NCBI RefSeq assembly: GCF_014297445.1
Contig: NZ_JACORU010000008.1
Span: 1 to 64,000 of the forward strand
DNA length: 64,000 nucleotides
Direction of reading: 5' to 3'
Source: Ramlibacter albus
Lineage (GTDB): Bacteria; Pseudomonadota; Gammaproteobacteria; Burkholderiales; Burkholderiaceae_C
A program made the translations under genes and the position numbers. The notes beneath the pieces were generated by a model, which worked only from the letters and a program-made list of their open reading frames with translations, was not told the DNA's origin and did no database searches. Shown piece by piece: positions 40,625 to 49,869 of the stretch (its first letter is position 1; every line of letters starts with the position of its first letter).

Positions 40625-43600
40625 TCAGGGCGCCGCCCCCACCAACACGTCGCCGACCCGCACCACCTCCCGCCCCTGCGTCACTCGCAAGGTCAGCCAT
40701 TCGTCACGCGCCTGCGCCGTGCCGAAGCCGGTGGTCACGCGGACCATGATCGTGGTCCCGGCGGAGAGGAACTGCTGCGTGTGGCCGTAGAACTGGGCCT
40801 GCACGGTGTACCTGCCGGGCTTGGCGTGGCGCAGCGCGAACTCCTCGGGGCCATAGCCGCCGGTGGCGTCGGGGCTCATGGCGCCGCCCTGGTAGGTGAG
40901 TCGGCGGGCATAGCTCGCGACCTCGCCGTTGGGGTCCGTCACCCACAGGTCGATGTCGGTGTCGTCGGTGTCCCAGGCCATCACCACGCGCAGGTCGAGC
41001 GGCAGGTTGCGGCGCAGGCGGGTGTCGACTCGCGAGAGGTCCACCGGCTGCGCGGCTGCGATGGCGTTGAGTTCGGCGAGCGCGATCATGTTCACGCCGG
41101 CGAAGCGCGGCCACGGGCGGGCCACCACTTCCCAGAGGGCGTCGACGGCTTTCTGCGGGCGGCCGCTGTCGGCGAACGCGAGGCCGAGGTCGCGCCAGGA
41201 CTGCGGCTCGTTGGGCGCGAGTTCGGCGACGCGCTCGAACACCGGCACGGCCAGGTCGCTGCGCTTGGCTTGCGTGAGGCGGTAGGCGTAGAGGCGCAGC
41301 AACTGGCGGTTCTCCAGGTTCATCTCGGCGAGGTTGGACAAAACGCGCAGCGCGACCGCCTCGTCGCCGCGCTGGAAGAACACGCCGGCGGCATCGATGA
41401 AGAACGCGCTGCTCGCTGCGTTCTGCGCGCGCTCGTCGAGGTAGACGCGGTAGGCGTCGGCCGCGGCGGCGGACTGCAGGCGGCGCAGGTAAGGCGCGTC
41501 CGGCGTCCAGGGTTGGAGCGCGATGCTGGACGGCGGCGGTTCGGCGGATGCATCGGGCGAGCCGCGGCGCGCGGACGATTGCGCGACCGCGTCGGCGGAC
41601 TTGCCGGCAGCCTCGCGGCGCAACGCACTGGATTCGCGAGCCTGCGCGGCAGCTGTGCCGGCGTCTGCAGCCGTTGCGGGGGCGGGTCGCACCAGCGGCG
41701 CCGCGGCAGGAGCGGCCGGAGCGACGCTCGGCATCGGGATGCCAGCCTTCGCCGATCGCTGTTCGCCGAGCGCAGCCGGAGCGTTGCGGTCCTTCGCGAG
41801 TTCGTCGCGGCGCTTCGGCTCATCTTTCGGGAAGTCGCGCTCCCACCAGCGCTGGCGCGCCTCGAACTGCCGCACCATGGCCTCGATGTGCGCCGCGCGC
41901 TGCTGCGTGGCCTGCGCGAACTGCACGCCGCGCAAGCGCGCCACCTCATCCGCGAGGTCCGGCGGCGCGGGCAGTTCGTAGCGCGCGTAGTCCGTGGCGA
42001 GCTCCAGCACGATCAAGGAGCTGTTGGGCCCCACCACACCATGCTGCGCAGCGATCTCGCGCAGCTGCGCCTGGTGCAGCGTCGCATTCTCGGCGAGCTC
42101 GGCGCTGCGCCACTGCGCCCACTGCTGCGCGGGCCAGCGGCCGGCGAGCGCGGGCGCGGCAACTTCGAGCGGCACCACGCGGCGGCGGCCGTCGGCGTGG
42201 CGCAGCTGGATCTCGATGCGAGCGGAAGCGTCGCGCAACTCGCCGGCGACGGCGACCAACCCATCGCGGATGTGCAGCCGCGGCGCGACGAGTTGCTCGG
42301 CCGAGAAGCTGGCCAGCCGCTCGATGCGCCAGCCTGCGTACTGCATCGCCCGCACCGCATCGCCGGGCGAGAGCTGCGTTGCATCGACAAAGGCGCCACC
42401 GGTCCTCTCAGCCAGCCGCGTGAGGCGCGGCACGTCCGCCTGCGCGCTGCCACTGATCGCGAACACGGGCGCGGCGTGGCGGTAGCCGATCAGGCGCTTG
42501 CCGTCGGTGGCGAGGCCATCGCTCACGAACAGCGTCGCTTGCGTGCCTTCGGGGATCGGCAGCTCGTCGAAATTGCTGGAGCCGTCGAAGGGCTCGGCAC
42601 GCAAGGCCGCGTGCAGCTCGTCCCAGTTGCCGTTGGCGACGGTGAACTGGCGCGGCGCTTCGACACGGTTGCGCACGACCAGCAGCGTGACCTGCGCGCT
42701 CGAACGAAGGCTGCGGAAGTAGGCGTCCAGCACCGGCAGCACGCGGGCCTGTCCCGCGCCGGAACCGGAGGCGTCCCACACGAGCGCGATGCGCGTGGGG
42801 TCCGGTCGGCGCACGAGCTCGTCACGCACCGGCACCTGCGCGCTGAAGTAGCGCTTGCCGGCCGATTCGCCGACGAGCACTTGCGCGCCCTGCGCACCGG
42901 CCATCGAGAGATGCAGCCAGCCCGCGGGGCCTTGCGGTGCGGTCCAGCCCTCTCGCTGGAAAGCGATGCTGGTGCCCGGCCCGACGCCGACGAGCGTCGC
43001 ACCCGGTGGCAATGACAGGGGTTCCACGTCCTTCCGCGCGATGCCATTGAGCCGCACGCGCAACTGCAATTGCCCCACGGAAGACGCGAACACCAGCGGC
43101 ATGCGCAGGTGAGAGCGCCCGTGCAGCCTTGGCAAGGTCTCCGTCACGGTGAGCTGCACCCGCCGCTCGCCCTGCGGCGGCAATGGAAAGACGCGCAGCT
43201 TGTACTGGTTGCCCGCGGTCGCTTCCAGCAGCCCGGGGTCCACGCGCCGGCGGCGGATGTCCTCGAAGATCTCCTGCCCCTTCGCCTTCGGCACCGGCAC
43301 GGCGTCGCGCAGGCGGCCGTTCACGTCCAGGGCGAAGCCCGTCACCACCTGGCCTTCTAGCAGCGGGAACTGCAGCTCGCCTTCCAGGACGCGCGGGTTG
43401 GGGTTGAAAAGCCGCAGCTCGATGCGCGACTGCGCCTGGTTGCCGAGCACGTCGGTGTCGATGGTGACGGCGCGCAGCTGGACCGGCTGCGCGGCCTGCG
43501 GGACGACGATCACCGGCGGCCGCCATTGGGGGCGTGGCAGCGGTGGCGGGCTCAGGGCCCAGAGCGAAGTCGTCGCGGCGGCCGCGAGCAGCCCGAAAGT

Positions 43601-43630
43601 GCGGCGCGAAAGCGCCCCGATGCCGGCCAT
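40625..43630 (-). CDS. VIT/von Willebrand A-type protein with TPR-like and DUF2135 parts
   Basis: This 1001-residue protein has a Tat-type N-terminus (SRRTFGLLAAAATTSLWAL) and so is probably exported folded. A VIT domain follows (about 45-170, with RIELRLFNPNPRVLEGELQFPL), then a degenerate von Willebrand A-like region (IALVWDASGSG, near 285). An Ala/Pro-rich linker (about 620-720) leads to TPR-like helices (LAVPVFERVAELAPNEPQSW) and a C-terminal DUF2135 beta domain (VVMAWDTDDTDIDLWVTDPNG). The MIDAS motif is incomplete (DASGSG rather than DxSxS), so metal binding is uncertain. Function unknown. Confidence 0.8.
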   Translation of the reverse strand: MAGIGALSRRTFGLLAAAATTSLWALSPPPLPRPQWRPPVIVVPQAAQPVQLRAVTIDTDVLGNQAQSRIELRLFNPNPRVLEGELQFPLLEGQVVTGFALDVNGRLRDAVPVPKAKGQEIFEDIRRRRVDPGLLEATAGNQYKLRVFPLPPQGERRVQLTVTETLPRLHGRSHLRMPLVFASSVGQLQLRVRLNGIARKDVEPLSLPPGATLVGVGPGTSIAFQREGWTAPQGPAGWLHLSMAGAQGAQVLVGESAGKRYFSAQVPVRDELVRRPDPTRIALVWDASGSGAGQARVLPVLDAYFRSLRSSAQVTLLVVRNRVEAPRQFTVANGNWDELHAALRAEPFDGSSNFDELPIPEGTQATLFVSDGLATDGKRLIGYRHAAPVFAISGSAQADVPRLTRLAERTGGAFVDATQLSPGDAVRAMQYAGWRIERLASFSAEQLVAPRLHIRDGLVAVAGELRDASARIEIQLRHADGRRRVVPLEVAAPALAGRWPAQQWAQWRSAELAENATLHQAQLREIAAQHGVVGPNSSLIVLELATDYARYELPAPPDLADEVARLRGVQFAQATQQRAAHIEAMVRQFEARQRWWERDFPKDEPKRRDELAKDRNAPAALGEQRSAKAGIPMPSVAPAAPAAAPLVRPAPATAADAGTAAAQARESSALRREAAGKSADAVAQSSARRGSPDASAEPPPSSIALQPWTPDAPYLRRLQSAAAADAYRVYLDERAQNAASSAFFIDAAGVFFQRGDEAVALRVLSNLAEMNLENRQLLRLYAYRLTQAKRSDLAVPVFERVAELAPNEPQSWRDLGLAFADSGRPQKAVDALWEVVARPWPRFAGVNMIALAELNAIAAAQPVDLSRVDTRLRRNLPLDLRVVMAWDTDDTDIDLWVTDPNGEVASYARRLTYQGGAMSPDATGGYGPEEFALRHAKPGRYTVQAQFYGHTQQFLSAGTTIMVRVTTGFGTAQARDEWLTLRVTQGREVVRVGDVLVGAAP

Positions 43631-43712
43631 GAAGCTCTCCTTGTCGTGGTGGTGAGGCTTCTACGGCCGGGGGCGCGAAACGGGGTTAACGGGCTGGCAT
43701 TGCGGGTGACGG

Positions 43713-44345
43713 TCAGGGGCAGGCCGATACAGCGGTGGCCGACAGCCGGCCACGCTCATCGAAGAGAAGGCCGACGACGCGCAGCCGCTCGGCCTTCGCG
43801 CCTTCCGGGATCTGCATGGACCGAGTCTCCGAAATCGCACCGCGCCTGCGCTCGACGTGCAGGACATTGCGCACCAGGTTGCGCGCGACGGCGCTGCCTT
43901 CCGTCCCCGCGGGCAGTTCCTCGACGAGAACCAGCCACGCGCTGCCGGGCTGCTTCGCATCCAGCGACGCGCCGACGTAGTCATTGAAAGCCAGCCCTTG
44001 GGCGACGCGCAGGCTTGCGCGCCCGGTGCGCACCGTGCGGACAGAGTCGGCCCTGGCAGGTGCCCCGCGCCGCAAGGCCTCCAGCCGCGCCAGCGCATCG
44101 CGCGTGGCCACGGCCGCCAGGGGCGCATCGTCGCCTTTGGCGCCGGGCACGACCCAATCGAGCGCGACCTCGTGATGTCCCGCATGGGGGGCTTTGGGGT
44201 CCTGCCAGCAAGACTCGCAATCCGCGCTGATGAACCGCTCCAGCACGGCCACCGGCGCGGGCACGCCGTCGCTGGAACACGAAGATTGCGCGTGGACAGC
44301 CGTGGCGGCAAAAAAGGTCAGCAGCGAGAGGGCAAGACGGGCCAT
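43713..44345 (-). CDS. Secreted protein of unknown function
   Basis: This 210-residue protein has a signal peptide (MARLALSLLTFFAATAVHAQ, cleavage after the Ala-x-Ala-type site). The mature part begins with CSSDG and contains a CxxC motif in ADCESCWQDP, suggesting a disulfide or weak thioredoxin-like character. No family was recognised. It lies upstream of the VIT-domain gene on the same strand, 82 bases away, so the two may be co-expressed. Confidence 0.65.
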   Translation of the reverse strand: MARLALSLLTFFAATAVHAQSSCSSDGVPAPVAVLERFISADCESCWQDPKAPHAGHHEVALDWVVPGAKGDDAPLAAVATRDALARLEALRRGAPARADSVRTVRTGRASLRVAQGLAFNDYVGASLDAKQPGSAWLVLVEELPAGTEGSAVARNLVRNVLHVERRRGAISETRSMQIPEGAKAERLRVVGLLFDERGRLSATAVSACP

Positions 44346-44375
44346 TAGAGGGAGCGTGCTTTCTACAATGCCTGT

Positions 44376-46739
44376 ATGTTCCCAGAAGTCGCGGCCGAGT
44401 CCCCGCTCTTACAACACCTCAACCCTGAGCAGCGCGCGGCCGTCACGCTGCCCGACGAGCACGCGCTCATCCTGGCCGGCGCCGGCTCGGGCAAGACGCG
44501 CGTGCTCACCACGCGCATCGCCTGGCTGCTGTCGCAGGGCCGCATCGGGCCCGGCAACGTCCTCGCGGTCACCTTCACCAACAAGGCCGCCAAGGAAATG
44601 ATGACGCGCCTGGGGGCGATGCTGCCCGTCAACGTGCGCGGCATGTGGATCGGCACCTTCCACGGCCTGTGCAACCGGTTCCTCCGCGCGCACTGGAAAC
44701 TCGCCAACCTGCCGTCCACCTTCCAGATCCTCGACACGCAGGACCAGCTGTCCGCCATCAAGCGCGTGATGAAGGCCAACAACGTCGACGACGAGCGCTT
44801 CCCCGCCAAGGAACTGCAGTGGTTCATCTCCGGCTGCAAGGAGGACGGCCTGCGCCCCAACATGGTGGAAGTGCGCGGCGAGGAGGACCGCCGCAAGGTC
44901 GAGATCTACCAGCTCTACGAGGACCAGTGCCAGCGCGAAGGCGTGGTGGACTTCGGCGAGCTGATGCTGCGCAGCTACGAACTCCTGCGCGACAACGACC
45001 CGATCCGCGAGCACTACCGCCGGCGCTTCCGCCACATCCTGATCGACGAGTTCCAGGACACCAACAAGCTGCAGTACGCGTGGATCAAGGTCCTCGCGGG
45101 CGAGGGCAACAGCGTCTTCGCGGTGGGCGACGACGACCAGAGCATCTACGCCTTCCGCGGCGCGCGCGTGGGCAACATGGCGGACTTCGTGCGCGAGTTC
45201 AACGTTCAGCACCAGATCAAGCTGGAGCAGAACTACCGCAGCTACAGCAACATCCTCGACTCGGCCAACGAGCTCATCAGCCACAACCGCAATCGCCTCG
45301 GCAAGAACCTGCGCACGGACCAGGGCGCGGGCGAGCCGGTGCGGGTGTACGAAGCGCCCACCGACATGGCGGAGGCGCAGTGGATGGTGGAAGAAGTGCG
45401 CCACCTTGTCCGCGATGACGTGCCCAAGAGCGAGATCGCGGTGCTCTACCGCAGCAACGCGCAAAGCCGCGTGATCGAGACGGGCCTCTTCAACGCCGGT
45501 GTGCCGTACCGCGTCTATGGCGGACTGCGCTTCTTCGAGCGGGCCGAGATCAAGCACGCGCTGGCCTACCTGCGCCTGCTGGAGAACCCCAACGACGACA
45601 CCAGCTTCCTGCGCGTGGTGAACTTCCCGCCGCGTGGCATCGGCGCGCGCAGCGTCGAACAGCTGCAGGACGCCGCGAAGGCCACCGGCTCGTCGCTGCA
45701 CGACGCCGTGCACAAGACCACCGGCAAGGCGGGCACCAACCTCGCGGCCTTCGTCGCGAAGATCGACCGGATGCGCGAAGAGACGCAGGGCCTCACGCTG
45801 CGCGAGATCATCGACGTGATGCTGCAGCAAAGCGGCCTCATCGACCACTACAAGGCCGAGCGCGAGGGCGCGGAGCGGATCGAGAACCTGGAGGAACTGG
45901 TCAACGCGGCCGAGAGCTTCGTCACGCAGGAGGGCTTCGGGCGCGACGCAGTGGCGCTGCCCATCGACGAGCATGGTTCGACGATGCTGCGGCAATCGCC
46001 CTCGAGCCAGGGCCTCGATCCTTCGCTGCCGGAGATCAACGAGCCCGCGCCCGACTATGTGCCGCCGGACGCCGATACGGGGGAGACCCTGTCGCCGCTG
46101 GCCGCCTTCCTCACGCACGCCGCGCTCGAGTCCGGCGACAACCAGGCGCAGGCCGGACAGGAGGCCGTGCAGCTGATGACGGTCCACTCGGCCAAGGGGC
46201 TGGAGTTCGACGTGGTGTTCGTCACCGGCCTCGAAGAGGGCCTGTTCCCCAGCGAACGTTCGCTCGCCGACTACGAGGGCCTCGAGGAAGAGCGGCGCCT
46301 CATGTACGTGGCGATCACACGCGCGCGCAAGCGCCTGTACCTGTCGCACTCGCAGACGCGCTTGCTGCACGGGCAGACGCGCTACAACGTCAAGAGCCGC
46401 TTCTTCGACGAGCTGCCGGAGCACGCGCTCAAGTGGCTCACGCCGAAGAACCAGAGCTTCGGCGGCTCGGCTTTCGGCTTCGGCATGGGCTACCCGACGA
46501 CGCGCAGCACCAGCTACAAGTCGTCGGAGACCTTCGCGTCACCCGAGGTGCCGCCGCAGAAGGCCGCGCCCGCGCACGGCCTGAAGCCCGGCATGAAGGT
46601 GTTCCACACGAAATTCGGCGAGGGTAAGGTGCAGCTGCTCGAAGGCAGCGGCGACGACGCGCGCGCGAAGATCGCGTTCCCGCGCCATGGCGAGAAGTGG
46701 CTGGCGCTGTCGGTCGCGAAATTGACGCCGGTCGATTAA
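44376..46739 (+). CDS. uvrD: UvrD/Rep-family DNA helicase
   Basis: This 787-residue SF1A helicase unwinds DNA in repair. It has Q motif LNPEQRAAV, Walker A AGAGSGKTRVL (about residue 30), motif II DEFQDTNKLQ, GDDDQSIYAFRGA (motif III), QNYRS (motif IV), TVHSAKGLEFDVVFV (motif V) and VAITRARKRLYL (motif VI). The C-terminal Tudor-like domain (GMKVFHTKFGEGKV) points to UvrD/PcrA rather than Rep. A TACAAT sequence ends 6 bases before the ATG, so the transcript might be leaderless. Its stop overlaps the stop of the convergent gene. Confidence 0.93.
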   Translation: MFPEVAAESPLLQHLNPEQRAAVTLPDEHALILAGAGSGKTRVLTTRIAWLLSQGRIGPGNVLAVTFTNKAAKEMMTRLGAMLPVNVRGMWIGTFHGLCNRFLRAHWKLANLPSTFQILDTQDQLSAIKRVMKANNVDDERFPAKELQWFISGCKEDGLRPNMVEVRGEEDRRKVEIYQLYEDQCQREGVVDFGELMLRSYELLRDNDPIREHYRRRFRHILIDEFQDTNKLQYAWIKVLAGEGNSVFAVGDDDQSIYAFRGARVGNMADFVREFNVQHQIKLEQNYRSYSNILDSANELISHNRNRLGKNLRTDQGAGEPVRVYEAPTDMAEAQWMVEEVRHLVRDDVPKSEIAVLYRSNAQSRVIETGLFNAGVPYRVYGGLRFFERAEIKHALAYLRLLENPNDDTSFLRVVNFPPRGIGARSVEQLQDAAKATGSSLHDAVHKTTGKAGTNLAAFVAKIDRMREETQGLTLREIIDVMLQQSGLIDHYKAEREGAERIENLEELVNAAESFVTQEGFGRDAVALPIDEHGSTMLRQSPSSQGLDPSLPEINEPAPDYVPPDADTGETLSPLAAFLTHAALESGDNQAQAGQEAVQLMTVHSAKGLEFDVVFVTGLEEGLFPSERSLADYEGLEEERRLMYVAITRARKRLYLSHSQTRLLHGQTRYNVKSRFFDELPEHALKWLTPKNQSFGGSAFGFGMGYPTTRSTSYKSSETFASPEVPPQKAAPAHGLKPGMKVFHTKFGEGKVQLLEGSGDDARAKIAFPRHGEKWLALSVAKLTPVD

Positions 46740-47296
46740 CCGCGGAACCACGCCTCGCTGGGCATTTCCTTGAGGAATGCGTAGATGTCCGGCAGGCAAC
46801 CGTGCATCGACGCCCACTCCAGGTGGGCATGGAAGCTCATGCGCTTGGCCGTGACGGGCGTTGCGTCCCACACCTTGCCGGTCAGCGGCGGCGGCGGCAG
46901 GCGCGCGCTGCCCTTGCGGTGCTGCGCGAGCAGCACGTACATCTTGGTCCAGTAGCTCTGGTGCAGGCAGACGATGTTCTCGCGGCGGAAGCTCTGGATC
47001 ATCTCGTCGAGCGAGAGGCCGCTCGCCTTGGCCGGCGCGGGTGCCACGGCGGCCGCTGCGGCCGCCTTGCGCGCTTCCAGCGCGTCGAGCTCCTCGAGCG
47101 TCGCCGGCGCCGTCTGTTCGTAGCGCGTATCGCGCCCCAGCTTCATCGGCAACGACTGCGGCGCCGTCGGCGCGTACTTGTGCTCCTGGTCCTCGACGGC
47201 CTTGGACCACTCGTCCCACGCAGCGTCCTGCGGCAGCTCCTCGACGAGCGGCTGGGGAATGGTTGCCCCTGCGAACACGTTGACCTTGCGGCTCAT
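46736..47296 (-). CDS. Conserved-looking protein of unknown function
   Basis: This 186-residue protein is not recognised. It begins MSRKVNVFAGATIPQPLVEELP and has an Ala/Pro-rich middle (about 80-105). A folded-looking C-terminal half contains FRRENIVCLHQSYWTKMYVLLAQH and ends with a Trp/Phe-rich EAWFRG. There is no signal peptide or membrane segment. It is tail-to-tail with uvrD (4-base overlap of stops). Confidence 0.6.
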   Translation of the reverse strand: MSRKVNVFAGATIPQPLVEELPQDAAWDEWSKAVEDQEHKYAPTAPQSLPMKLGRDTRYEQTAPATLEELDALEARKAAAAAAVAPAPAKASGLSLDEMIQSFRRENIVCLHQSYWTKMYVLLAQHRKGSARLPPPPLTGKVWDATPVTAKRMSFHAHLEWASMHGCLPDIYAFLKEMPSEAWFRG

Positions 47297-47469
47297 CACC
47301 TCGCTCCTACTGCTTCGCCACAATTCTCACATCTCTTTACATCCGCGCAAGTCCTTCGGTCCTGTGAACTAGTGCCGCATCCGGCGTGCGGCGCGCCGCG
47401 TTTGTGCCTGCGTGTCGGGCGTTGACGGGCCGCGGGCCCGCTCCCACACTCCCATGCGAGGAGAACCCC

Positions 47470-47955
47470 ATGAAACGAATCCTTTTGACTGCGGCTGTCG
47501 CGAGCGCGATCCTTTCCACGGGCCTGTCGCGCGCAGCCGACACGCCGGGCAGCAACCCGAGCGTCCGCTCCCCCAGCGTCGCCGAGCGCATCGCCGCCGC
47601 CCGCAAGGCGCTGGACGCCAAGGAGCATTCGCGCGCCATGCGCGAGCTGCAGGTTGCCGTGCGCGAGGACCCGCGCAACGCCGACATCCACAACCTGCTC
47701 GGCTACACCTACCGCACGCAGCCGCAGCCCAACCTGGTGAAGTCGATCGAGCATTACCAGACCGGCCTGAAGATCGACCCGAAGCACCGCGGCCTGCACG
47801 AGTACATCGGCCAGGCGTACCTGATGGACAAGAAGCCCGCCGAAGCCGAGAAACACCTCGTCGAGCTCGAGGCGCTGTGCGGCAACAAGACATGCGAGGA
47901 GTACCAGGAGCTGTCGAAGGCGCTGGTCGCCTACCGCGCGAAGAACGGCGGCTGA
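47470..47955 (+). CDS. Secreted tetratricopeptide-repeat protein
   Basis: This 161-residue protein has a signal peptide (MKRILLTAAVASAILSTGLSRA) followed by about three TPR helices (AAARKALDAKEHSRAMRELQ, DIHNLLGYTYRTQP, YIGQAYLMDKKPAEAEKHL). It has two C-terminal cysteines (LCGNKTCEEY) that may form a disulfide in the periplasm. ATG 47470 follows a GAGGAG ribosome-binding site. Partner unknown. Confidence 0.8.
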   Translation: MKRILLTAAVASAILSTGLSRAADTPGSNPSVRSPSVAERIAAARKALDAKEHSRAMRELQVAVREDPRNADIHNLLGYTYRTQPQPNLVKSIEHYQTGLKIDPKHRGLHEYIGQAYLMDKKPAEAEKHLVELEALCGNKTCEEYQELSKALVAYRAKNGG

Positions 47956-47965
47956 GCGCGCGTCC

Positions 47966-49102
47966 TCAGTCGATCGTCTGCCGGTAGCGCATGAGCGCTA
48001 CCGCGCCGGCCACGCCCATGAACGCCAGCATGGGCCACACGTCGCCCCACAGGTCCGCCGCCTGCGCGCCCTTGAGCATGATGCCGCGCACGATGCGCAG
48101 GAAGTGCGTGAGGGGCAGCACCTCGCCCAGCCACTGCGCCCACTGCGGCATGCCGCGGAAGGGGAACATGAAGCCCGAGAGCAGCATGCTGGGCAAAAAG
48201 AAGAAGAACGTCATCTGCACCGCCTGCAGCTGGTTGCGCGCGATGGTGGAGAAGGTGAAGCCCACGCCGAGGTTCGCCACGATGAAGATGCCGATCATCC
48301 CGAGCAGCAGCAGCACGCTGCCCGTCATCGGCACGTCGAACAGCAGCCACGCGGCGCCGAGGATCACGCCGAGCTGGATGTAGCCGATCACCACGTAGGG
48401 CAGGATCTTGCCGGCCATCACTTCGGCCGGCAGCACGGGCGTGGCGAGCAGGTTCTCCATCGTGCCGCGCTCGCGCTCGCGGGTCATGCCCAGGCCGGTG
48501 AGCATCACCATCGTCATCGTGAGGATGGTGCCGACGAGGCCGGGGACGATGTTGTAGCGTGAGAGCCCCTCAGGGTTGTAGCGGCGGTGCACGACGACGT
48601 CGTATGCGGGCGCTTCGGCGCGCAGCGGTTGCAAGGGGCCATGCAGGTCCGGCTGCAGCGCGCGGGATGCGACGCCCGAGAGCGCGGCGAGTGCGTTGCC
48701 CGCAGCCGAAGGGTCCGTCGCATCCACGGCCACCAGCAACTGCGGCTTCTCGCCGCGCACGAGCCGGCGGCCGAACTGCGGCGGGATCACGACGACGAAC
48801 TGCGCGTCGCCGGTTTCCAGCAGGTGCTCGGCCTCGCGCTCGCTCGTGCCCTGGTGCACGATGCGGAAGTAGCCGGTGTTCTGCAGGCTGGCCGAAATGC
48901 TGCGCGCCATCGGGCTGTCGTCGGCGGCGACGAGCGCGGTGGGCAGGCCCTTGGGGTCGGTGTTGATCGCGTAGCCGAAGAGGATCAGCTGCAGCACCGG
49001 GATGCCCACCGCCATGGCGAAGGTCAGGCGGTCGCGCAGCATCTGCTGGAACTCCTTGATGAAGACCGCGAGCATGCGGCCGACGGACAGCTTCAGGATC
49101 AT
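47966..49102 (-). CDS. ABC-2 type exporter permease (YhhJ/YbhS-like)
   Basis: This 378-residue permease has an N-terminal membrane helix (AVGIPVLQLILFGYAINTD), a large periplasmic loop (about 50-170), and five further helices including VGTILTMTMVMLTGLGM and MTFFFFLPSMLLSGFMFPF. The ABC-2 signature RERERGTMENLLATPV is present. ATG 49102 overlaps the ATPase stop (ATGA). It forms one exporter with the ATPase and HlyD genes on the same strand. Confidence 0.9.
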   Translation of the reverse strand: MILKLSVGRMLAVFIKEFQQMLRDRLTFAMAVGIPVLQLILFGYAINTDPKGLPTALVAADDSPMARSISASLQNTGYFRIVHQGTSEREAEHLLETGDAQFVVVIPPQFGRRLVRGEKPQLLVAVDATDPSAAGNALAALSGVASRALQPDLHGPLQPLRAEAPAYDVVVHRRYNPEGLSRYNIVPGLVGTILTMTMVMLTGLGMTRERERGTMENLLATPVLPAEVMAGKILPYVVIGYIQLGVILGAAWLLFDVPMTGSVLLLLGMIGIFIVANLGVGFTFSTIARNQLQAVQMTFFFFLPSMLLSGFMFPFRGMPQWAQWLGEVLPLTHFLRIVRGIMLKGAQAADLWGDVWPMLAFMGVAGAVALMRYRQTID

Positions 49103-49869
49103 GGCGTGGCGAAGTTGTCCTGCGCCTGCGCGACCAGGCTCACGAAGGCGGCTTCGAGGTTCGCGTCCGGCGGCAGCCCGGCCTGCTCGATCACCTGCGC
49201 TGCCGTGCCTCGTGCGAGCACGCGCCCGTAAGCGATGTAGACCAGTTCGTGGCAGCGCTCGGCTTCGTCCATGTAGTGCGTGGAGACGAGCACCGTGATG
49301 CCTTCCTGCGCGAGCCGGTGGATCTCGTCCCAGAAATCGCGCCGCGCCTTCGGGTCCACGCCCGCCGTCGGTTCGTCGAGCAGCAGCAGGCGCGGCTTGT
49401 GGATCAGGCATGCGGCGAGCGCGAGCCGCTGCTTCCAGCCGCCCGAAAGCGCGCCGGCGAGCTGCTGCTGCCGCGCGGTGAGGCCGAGGCGCTCGAGCGC
49501 TTCATCGACCGCGGCGTGGCGTTGCGGCAGCTGGAACAGGCGCGCGATGAAGTCCAGGTTCTCGCGGATCGACAGGTCCTCGTACAGCCCGAACTTCTGC
49601 GTCATGTAGCCGGCCTGCAGCTTGATCGCGCGCGACTCGCGCAGCACGTCGAGGCCGAGGCAGGTGCCTTCGCCCGCATCCGGCTTGAGCAGCCCGCACA
49701 GCATGCGGATCGTCGTGGTCTTGCCGCTGCCGTTGGGGCCGAGGAAGCCGCAGATGCGGCCTTGCGCGACCTGCAGGTCCACGTGGTCCACGACGACGCG
49801 CTCGCCGAACTTCTTGGTCAGGCCGCGCACGTCGATGGCCAGGGTCGACGTCGGCGGCGAGGCGTTCAT
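49099..49869 (-). CDS. ABC exporter ATP-binding protein
   Basis: This 256-residue ATPase has Walker A GPNGSGKTTT (about residue 45), Q loop YMTQKFGLYEDL, signature LSGGWKQRLALA, Walker B LLLLDEPTAGVD and the H-loop VSTHYMDEAE. It is a YbhF/drug-exporter-type subunit coupled to the permease by a 4-base overlap, and its start overlaps the stop of the HlyD gene. Confidence 0.93.
   Translation of the reverse strand: MNASPPTSTLAIDVRGLTKKFGERVVVDHVDLQVAQGRICGFLGPNGSGKTTTIRMLCGLLKPDAGEGTCLGLDVLRESRAIKLQAGYMTQKFGLYEDLSIRENLDFIARLFQLPQRHAAVDEALERLGLTARQQQLAGALSGGWKQRLALAACLIHKPRLLLLDEPTAGVDPKARRDFWDEIHRLAQEGITVLVSTHYMDEAERCHELVYIAYGRVLARGTAAQVIEQAGLPPDANLEAAFVSLVAQAQDNFATP

Noticed and set aside
46741..46768. 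GGAACC followed by 15 bases at the end of uvrD
   Set aside because: The second block is TTTCCTT and no gene starts downstream on that strand.
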